From Rhabditoides inermis (Eukaryota; Nematoda; Chromadorea; Rhabditida; Rhabditidae): a stretch of DNA of 64,000 nt. A program made the position numbers and the translations under genes. A model generated the notes under the pieces. The model ran no database searches and was not told where the DNA came from. It was given only the letters and a program-made list of their open reading frames with translations. The stretch is from assembly GCA_963966185.1 (NCBI GenBank), contig CAWZYM010000309.1, positions 219,501-283,500 of the forward strand. The letters run 5' to 3'. How positions within the stretch are numbered: position 1 is the stretch's first letter; each line of letters begins with the position of its first letter. Of this stretch, positions 56,836 through 64,000 are shown one piece after another.

Positions 56836-57923
56836 CTAAATTGTGTGTCCGTTGTGTGTTTCTATCGCCTCTCTCCCCCCCTAAAATGTCAGATGCCGTT
56901 TGTCTGTTGTCCGCTCACGTACAGGGTTTCTGGGTAGAGATCTCGAGCTGACCTTCTATACTTAAGTTAAGATGGTCCATGAGACGGCACATCTCTTTTT
57001 GCATCACATTTGCATAACTCCCTATATGGGTTTACTAAGAACTCTGGACTTAGAATCTGAAATTTGTGATACTTCTATATGGACTCTGTCAGTTTTCGAC
57101 CTAGAGACTTGATACTTGGTACAAGTAACAAGTAAACAAGTTGAAAAAATTTGGTAAACAACAACAGTAAACAAGTAAACAAATAAGTAAACAACTCCAA
57201 ATCTCATTTTTAGGGTATCTAACGTGTAATAGACCAAGTACTAAGTTCATACTTGTTGTTTACAAGTGAAGTAAACAAGTAAACAAGTTTGTAAACAACT
57301 CAGAAATGTGTTTTAAAGGTCTCTAACATGTAGTACACAAAGTACTCAGTTCGATTTTATTGTTTATTTGGCATGTAAACAAGTAAACAAATAGGTAAAC
57401 AACTCCAAGTAACTTTTTAAAGGTATCTAATGTGTACTAGACCAAGTACTGAGTTCATATTTGTTGTTTACAAGTGAAGTAAACAAGTAAACAAGGTTGT
57501 AAACAACTCAGAAATGAGTTTTAGAGGTATCTAACATGTAGTACACAAAGTACTCAGTTCGATTTTGTTACCTGTTTGAGATGTAGACAAGTAAACAAAA
57601 AAGTAAACAACTCCAAATCTCATTTCAAAGGTATTAAACGTGTACTAGACCAAGTAATGAGTTCATATTTGTTGTTTACGAGTGAAGTAAACAAGTAAAC
57701 AAGTTTGTAAACAACTCAGAAATGTGTTTTGAAGGTCTCTAACGTGTAGTACACAAAGTACTCAGTTCGATTTTATTGTTCATTTCTGATGTAAACAAGT
57801 AAACAAAAAAGTAAACAAGTACAAATATCATTTTAAAGGTATCTCACGTAGACCAAGTACTGAGTTCAGAGTTGTTGTTTAAAGTTATGTTATGAGTATA
57901 TATTTAGAGGTTATACAGCGGAA

Positions 57924-58022
57924 AGACGAGCGCGCCGAAGGCGCGCGAGCCTTGGAGCGTACGCGGCGCGAAGCGCCGCCACTAGCGGCCGGAGGCGAGC
58001 GAAGCGAGCCTCCGGCTCGCCA
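57924..58022. repeat. GC-rich triple-hairpin module 1
   Basis: Three consecutive palindromes with GAAG or GAA loops: CGCGCCGAAGGCGCG, GGCGCGAAGCGCC and GGAGGCGAGCGAAGCGAGCC. It follows a TATATTTAGAGG motif and is followed by CTCCCCCCTAAAATTTCCTATGGT. Its GC content contrasts sharply with the AT-rich arrays around it. Confidence 0.85.
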
Positions 58023-59082
58023 CTCTCCCCCCTAAAATTTCCTATGGTGTCCGTCTGATGTCCAGACTCATAACTCATAACTCTTTTCACGAATCAGGAT
58101 ATAACTTCGGAGTTAAGGTTCAGTACTACATGAGACGCGATGGCTACTCTGACATCTAATTTGCATAACTCCTTATATGGGTTCACTAACAACTCTGGAC
58201 TTAGAATCTGGAGTTTGTGATACTTCTATATGAACTCTGTCAGTTTTCGACCTAAAGACTTGATACTTGGTACAAGTAACAAGTAAACAAGTTACAAAAA
58301 TTTGGTAAACAACAACAGTAAACAAGTAAACAAATAAATAAACAACTCCAAATCTCATTTAAAAGGTATCTAACGTGTACTAGACCAAGTACTGAGTTCA
58401 TATTTGTTTTTTACAAGTGATGTAAACAAGTAAACAAGTTTGTAAACAACTCAGAAATGTGTTTTAAAGGTCTATAACATGTAGTACACAAAATACTAAG
58501 TTCGATTTTGTTGTTTATTTGAGATGTAAACAAGTAAACAAATAAGTAAACAACTCCAAATCTCATTTAAAAGGTATCTAACGTGTACTAGATCAAGTAC
58601 TGATTTCATACTTGTTGTTTACAAGTGAAGTAAACAAGTAAACAAGTATGTAAACAATTCAGAAATGTGTTTTTTATGTCTTTAACATATAGTACACAAA
58701 GTACAGACTTTGATTTTGTTGTTTATTTAGCATGTAAACATGTAAACAAATAAGTAAACAACTTCAAATCTCATTCCGAAAGTATATAACGTGTATTAGA
58801 CCAAGTACTGAGTTCATATTTGTTGTTTACAAGTGAAGTAAACAAGTAAACAAGTTTGTAAACAACTCAGAAATGTGTTTTAAAAGTCTCTCACATGAAG
58901 TACACAAAGTACAGAGTTTTATTTTGTTGTTTGTTTCTGATGTAAACCAGTAAACAAAAAAGTAAACAAGTACAAATCTCATTTAATAGGTTTCTAACGT
59001 GTACTAGACCGGGTACTGAGTTCAAAGTTGTTGTTTAAAGTTATGTTATGAGTATATATTTAGAGGTCATACAGCGAAAAGG

Positions 59083-59182
59083 CGAGCGCGCCGAAGGCGC
59101 GCGAGCCTTGGAGCGAACGCGGCGCGAAGCGCCGCCACTAGCGGCCGGAGGCGAGCGAAGCGAGCCTCCGGCCGCTATCGCC
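59083..59182. repeat. GC-rich triple-hairpin module 2
   Basis: Same three palindromes as module 1, with the third fully symmetric (GCGGCCGGAGGC...GCCTCCGGCCGC). The flanking TATATTTAGAGG and CTAAAATTTCCTATGG are also kept. Confidence 0.85.
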
Positions 59183-59265
59183 TCTCTCCCCCTAAAATTT
59201 CCTATGGTTAAGGTATGTCAGCTGAGGTACAGCTCTTACGGAACGAGACTCAGAGATGCCCTTTT

Positions 59266-59830
59266 AGAGTTAAGGTTCTATGGTCCCTGGGATGTCAGCA
59301 TAATTCAGACATCTCATTTGCATAATTCCTTATATGGGTTCTACGAGAGGGACTTTGGACTTTGACTCGAAAATAGACTTTTCACTATAACTCAATAACG
59401 AATTGAGGTAGACAGTTCATATTCACACCATACAACAACCTAACTAAGACAAAACTTTTAGTAAAGATATTATGTAAACAAGTAAACAAGTAAACAAATT
59501 ATGTAAACAATCTCGGAAACCTTAATAACTTTGTTAGTTTGCAATGTAGACACTTCATACTCATACCATAACACAAGTACACAAGTACATTTATGATAGT
59601 AAACAACTCATGTCAACAAGTAAACAAAGAAGTAAACAACACAATTTTTCATTTAAGAGGTATCTAACGTGTACTAGACCATGTACTGAGTTCAAATTTG
59701 TTGTTTACATGAAATGTAAACAAGTAAACAAATTTGTAAACAACTCCAAATCTCATTTAAAAGGTACCTAACGTGTACTAGACCAAGTACTGAGTTCAGA
59801 ATTGTTGTTTGAAATTATGTTATGAGTATT
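59266..59830 (+). repeat. 565-base tandem duplication, unit 1
   Basis: Appears identical to 59831-60395 over all 565 bases that I compared. The unit spans a unique lead (AGAGTTAAGGTTC) and a block of GTAAACAA satellite. Confidence 0.93.
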
Positions 59831-60395
59831 AGAGTTAAGGTTCTATGGTCCCTGGGATGTCAGCATAATTCAGACATCTCATTTGCATAATTCCTTATAT
59901 GGGTTCTACGAGAGGGACTTTGGACTTTGACTCGAAAATAGACTTTTCACTATAACTCAATAACGAATTGAGGTAGACAGTTCATATTCACACCATACAA
60001 CAACCTAACTAAGACAAAACTTTTAGTAAAGATATTATGTAAACAAGTAAACAAGTAAACAAATTATGTAAACAATCTCGGAAACCTTAATAACTTTGTT
60101 AGTTTGCAATGTAGACACTTCATACTCATACCATAACACAAGTACACAAGTACATTTATGATAGTAAACAACTCATGTCAACAAGTAAACAAAGAAGTAA
60201 ACAACACAATTTTTCATTTAAGAGGTATCTAACGTGTACTAGACCATGTACTGAGTTCAAATTTGTTGTTTACATGAAATGTAAACAAGTAAACAAATTT
60301 GTAAACAACTCCAAATCTCATTTAAAAGGTACCTAACGTGTACTAGACCAAGTACTGAGTTCAGAATTGTTGTTTGAAATTATGTTATGAGTATA
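59831..60395 (+). repeat. 565-base tandem duplication, unit 2
   Basis: Second unit, directly abutting unit 1. It continues into hairpin module 3. Its right part is repeated again at 63508-64000. Confidence 0.93.
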
Positions 60396-60415
60396 TATTT
60401 AGAGGTTTTAGAGCG

Positions 60416-60527
60416 GAAAGGCGAGCGCGCCGAAGGCGCGCGAGCCTTGGAGCAAACGCGGCGCGAAGCGCCGCCACTAGCGGCCGGAGGCGAGCGAAGC
60501 GAGCCTCCGGCCGCTAGTCGCCCTGGC
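60416..60527. repeat. GC-rich triple-hairpin module 3
   Basis: As module 2 but followed by CGCCCTGGCGGGGCTATATAAAATTTGCTATGGT. Its long minus-strand open frame (Ala/Ser/Arg/Pro-rich) comes from the palindromes. Confidence 0.85.
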
Positions 60528-60639
60528 GGGGCTATATAAAATTTGCTATGGTACGTGTCTGTCGTTCCGGGCACGTATCTCAAGTCCCAAAGTACCAATC
60601 CGACTCAACTCGGGACGTTTTCATCGGTTCCTCGACCGC

Positions 60640-61080
60640 ACGCAATCGTTCTTTTTTCGTTCACCTAGCTCACCTGTACAGGTAGATACACCTGTCGGAA
60701 GAAATTTGAATTTTCCAAAGGGGGGACCACATGGATTTTGAAAATTTTGAAATTTTTGTTTTCAAATCTCTCATCCCTTTCACCAATGACACCCTCGGTC
60801 CTGAGTACCTGCCAGGTACCGTCACACCTGTCACCTGTCATCTCTCACCTGAGATAAATTAGCATAAACTTCAAATTTCACTTTACGACCCCGTAACTTT
60901 CGTCTAGGTGAGAGTTGACACCTGGATTTTCTTATTTAATAATCACTACCGTCATACATTTATTCATGAATTATTTCAGATTTTTATTAAATGTTTGAAT
61001 TTTATTTAATTTTTCAATTTTCGCCTTTTTTAATATTCAAAAATATTCTAAAATTAATAACTCGGTTAGTTTTCAAGGTA
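60640..61080. other. Low-copy AT-rich spacer
   Basis: Contains several CACCTGT/ACAGGTG words (about 60660-60860) and an AT-rich tail. No gene seen. Confidence 0.4.
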
Positions 61081-61509
61081 GAGGACTCAAACTTGGTACA
61101 GGTAACAAGTAAACAAATACAAAATTTTAGGTAAACAACTTAGGTAAACAAGTAAACAAAAAAGTAAACAACTCCAAATCTCATTTCAAAGGTATCTAAC
61201 GTGTACTAGACCAAGTACTGAGTTCAAATTTGTTGTTTACAAGTGAAGTAAACAAGTAAACAAGTTTGTAAACAACTCAGAAATGTGTTTTAAATATCTC
61301 TAACGTGTACTACACAAAGTACTGAGTTTGATTTCAATAGTTATTTGACATGTAAACAAGTAAACAAAAAAGTAAACAACTCCAAATCTCATTTCAAAGG
61401 TATCTAACGTGTACTAGACCAAGTGATGAGTTCAAATTTGTTGACTACAAGTGAAGTAAACAAGTAAACAAATTTGTAATAAACTCAGAAATGTGTTTTA
61501 AAGGAGAGG

Positions 61510-61960
61510 TGCACGGAATAATAACATGAAATCGATATAATCAATATCGATATGGCGATCAAATTGAAACCAAAATAAAAATTCTAACAATTAATATAAA
61601 TTTGATATAAAATGAAATAGCATCTTGAAAATCAGGCACTGCGTCAGTATTTCGTGGTGATGTACAAACTTGGCACGAGTTTTCAATGGGAATTTGTTTT
61701 CAAAATTGGTCCCGCCACGGACTACTGACGAATTGTATCATTATTTCTCACGTGTGACAACAGCTGGTCATTTCATTTCATCACTCCATGCTCCTCTCCT
61801 TTAAAGTTCTCCAACATGTAGTACTCGAAATACTGAGTTCAAAGGTAATGTTCACAAGTCAGATAAACAATTAAACAACACAGTAAACAACTCCAAAACT
61901 TTAGATTTCGACTTCTGAGGTGTACTAGAGACATAAGAGAATTCAGATTAGATTTTTGAT
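61510..61960. other. Spacer between satellite and module 4
   Basis: AT-rich sequence with a short ATCGATAT-type stretch near 61535-61555 and degenerate GTAAACAA words at the right. No coding region is supported. Confidence 0.4.
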
Positions 61961-61973
61961 GAGTTGACGCGGA

Positions 61974-62092
61974 GAGGCGAGCGCGCCGAAGGCGCGCGAG
62001 CCTCGAAGCGCAGTGCGGCGGCGAAGCCGCCGCCACTAGCGGGCCGGAGGCGAGCGAAGCGAGCCTCCGGCCCGCTAGTCGCAGCGCCCGCT
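61974..62092. repeat. GC-rich triple-hairpin module 4 (variant)
   Basis: Related to modules 1-3, but the second palindrome is GGCGGCGAAGCCGCC and the third GGGCCGGAGGC...GCCTCCGGCCC. Compensating changes on both arms keep the hairpins paired. Confidence 0.85.
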
Positions 62093-63235
62093 GCGCCGGT
62101 CTGGCTAAATGTGCTATGGTGTCCGTCCATACATGGCTCCACAAAGGCCACCGATGCATGGATCCGGCTAAATTTGGTATGGCTGTAAAGCCCTCGGTCT
62201 GGAGATGCTCCCAAAATCTTTATGTTATCATATCTCTCATATCCGCGGAGCTATAAGCCCGAGAAAGTCCGACGAAATAGCGCGTAATCAGAGAGCGTCA
62301 GACAGAAAAGCAGCGAAATAGTATGTGAGGCGAGGAGACGGGTAGGTGGTTAAACGATTGCATCGAGTCGCAGCGCCCGCTGCGCCGGTCTGGCTAAATG
62401 CCCTATGGTGTCTGTACGTCCATCGCTCTACCGCGCCAGCCACTACTCCTATCTAGCCAAACGTGACATCGATCCGATGGTCTCGGTCCCGAGATGCAGG
62501 ATTCCAATTTTCAGCTCGTTATCTCTCATATCCGCGGAGCTATAAGCTCCAGAAAGTCCGACGAAATAGCGCGTAATCAGAGAGAGTCAGACAGAAAAGC
62601 AGTGAAACAGTGTGTCAGATGAAGAGACGGTTAGGTCGTTGAACGGTTGCATCGAGTAGACCTTACAAGAACGAGCACTGCGAATCGCAGACTTCAGCTA
62701 TCGAGAAACGATTTCGACGTCACTCCTCTACACTCCCTCACCTACAAATTGGCCCGTAATCTTTTTATAACTCCTCCTGGTTTCCTTTCACGAAGTGATT
62801 TAATCGAGGCGAGGCGACACCAAACAGTTGTCGCGGGCTGTTCAAGAAAACTAGGCAACCGTGTCAGATCTCCCTTTACTACAACATGCAAATAGGTGGC
62901 CACTACACTTCTACCAAAATTTGCATCTTTTTGTGACCTCTGACGCCCGCTATCAATTAAATTCCTCTAATCGACGCCACTTTATTGCCCCGCGACGAGA
63001 GAGTGTGGCGAGGTGAGAGTGCGCCAGCTGCCAGTCTGTCTGCTGTTAGAGAAAGAAACAGTAAATTGTGCAAATGAGCGAGAACATCACCATGCACTAC
63101 GAAACAGCTCACCACACTCCAACAAACTGTGCGAATTTTATTTTCTGAGCACATACAATAAAACATTACTATATGCACTCACGTCATTCTATATTCAATC
63201 AGGGAAGTGAGGCGAGGCGAAATACTATGTAACAA
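62078..63235 (+). repeat. Dispersed repeat, right copy of the large inverted pair
   Basis: Reverse-complement partner of 1-930. Its left part is itself duplicated in tandem: the block starting CGCAGCGCCCGCTGCGCCGG at 62080 recurs at 62371, about 290 bases later, with CTATGGTGTC and CCGCGGAGCTATAAG in both. Confidence 0.85.
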
Positions 63236-63318
63236 TGTAACCTCCTTTTTTCATCCAATTCCTTTTCTCATCTCTCTCTCTCTCGTCTCTCTTTCTCTTT
63301 CTTTCTCTCTTTCTCTCC

Positions 63319-63360
<42 letters not shown>

Positions 63361-63507
63361 TTTATAATAAAAGACCAGTGATAACTATAAATTATATTTG
63401 TATCTATAATAAAAATAAAAATTGTCAACCAGATTCTGATAGGCTTTACCGCCGAGTGTGCCGGAGCGCCCTCTATGTGCATACGAGAGAGTGAAAGATC
63501 AGAGCTC

Positions 63508-64000
63508 ATACCATAACACAAGTACACAAGTACATTTATGATAGTAAACAACTCATGTCAACAAGTAAACAAAGAAGTAAACAACACAATTTTTCATTTA
63601 AGAGGTATCTAACGTGTACTAGACCATGTACTGAGTTCAAATTTGTTGTTTACATGAAATGTAAACAAGTAAACAAATTTGTAAACAACTCCAAATCTCA
63701 TTTAAAAGGTACCTAACGTGTACTAGACCAAGTACTGAGTTCAGAATTGTTGTTTGAAATTATGTTATGAGTATATATTTAGAGGTTTTAGAGCGGAAAG
63801 GCGAGCGCGCCGAAGGCGCGCGAGCCTTGGAGCAAACGCGGCGCGAAGCGCCGCCACTAGCGGCCGGAGGCGAGCGAAGCGAGCCTCCGGCCGCTAGTCG
63901 CCCTGGCGGGGCTATATAAAATTTGCTATGGTACGTGTCTGTCGTTCCGGGCACGTATCTCAAGTCCCAAAGTACCAATCCGACTCAACTCGGGACGTTT
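63508..64000 (+). repeat. Third copy of the satellite/hairpin unit, cut by the window end
   Basis: Matches 60128-60620 at a constant offset of 3380, including hairpin module 5 at 63796-63907 and the trailing TATATAAAATTTGCTATGG. No differences were noticed, indicating a recent copy. Confidence 0.92.

Larger units (their letters stand above)
57100..61510. repeat. GTAAACAA-rich satellite with composite monomers
   Basis: Arrays at about 57100-57890, 58260-59045, 59460-60390 and 61080-61510 are made of roughly 95-100-base subunits in alternating types. One type contains ACGTGTACTAGACCAAGTAC; the other contains ATGTAGTACACAAAGTAC. Each carries tandem GTAAACAAGTAAACAA. The arrays are separated by GC-rich hairpin modules and low-copy sequence. 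A further piece lies at 63530-63770. Confidence 0.88.

Noticed and set aside
60380..60598. Ala/Ser/Pro-rich minus-strand frame repeated at 63760
   Set aside because: Produced by the GC-rich palindromes; repeats with the DNA module and shows no codon-level constraint.
57100..61510. CRISPR-like array of regularly spaced repeats
   Set aside because: Repeats are degenerate, spacers are repeats themselves, the DNA is eukaryotic and no cas gene exists.

Overview
This is eukaryotic DNA, most likely from a nematode. Genes are split into many small exons by short introns (often 40-60 bases) with TTTCAG-type acceptors. Acceptor-like sites lie a few bases upstream of several start codons, as expected for spliced-leader trans-splicing. 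The protein families fit too: a PAN/apple protein with a Ser/Thr/Pro-rich middle, small Cys-rich secreted proteins resembling DUF19 and ground-like domains, a CK1/TTBK-like kinase and a divergent tyrosine phosphatase. No species can be named from the sequence alone. All gene models were built by hand from splice signals, reading phase and family patterns.

Layout. 1-930 is a dispersed repeat whose inverted partner is at 62.08-63.24 kb. 1.6-5.7 kb (-) is a 21-exon Gln/Met/Pro-rich, RGG-containing protein. 6.2-7.6 kb holds CCCGCGGG-rich repeats and unresolved exons. 7.8-8.5 kb (+) is a small secreted six-cysteine protein. 8.8-19.3 kb (-) is a 20-exon acetyl-CoA transporter (SLC33A1/AT-1 family); one intron carries a foldback element and another holds a nested secreted-protein gene on the opposite strand. 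19.3-24.4 kb has no convincing gene. 24.5-32.1 kb (+) is a 24-exon, 781-residue secreted protein with three PAN domains. 32.7-34.2 kb (-) is a 210-residue Cys-rich secreted or anchored protein. Next comes a kinase fragment.

A segment of about 9.3 kb (26163-35459) is repeated in direct orientation at 36961-45892. The second copy contains a full Cys-rich gene. Its PAN gene lacks the signal-peptide exon, the first PAN domain and one linker exon, although the remaining exons are nearly unchanged.

46.4-55.8 kb (+) is the most unusual part. A five-membrane-span prominin-like protein runs in consistent splice phase into a tyrosine-phosphatase domain, and the phosphatase tail shares one uninterrupted reading frame with the N-lobe of a CK1/TTBK-like kinase. 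The phosphatase is split by a LINE fragment with a 5-base target duplication, has lost its catalytic arginine, and the locus carries three in-frame stops. It looks like a decayed pentaspan-phosphatase-kinase gene. One intron of the prominin-like part holds a foldback element and about 1.65 kb of CTCA repeats.

56.5-64 kb is an orphan Ig-like terminal exon followed by a satellite built from GTAAACAA motifs, with five GC-rich triple-hairpin modules and several recent duplications.
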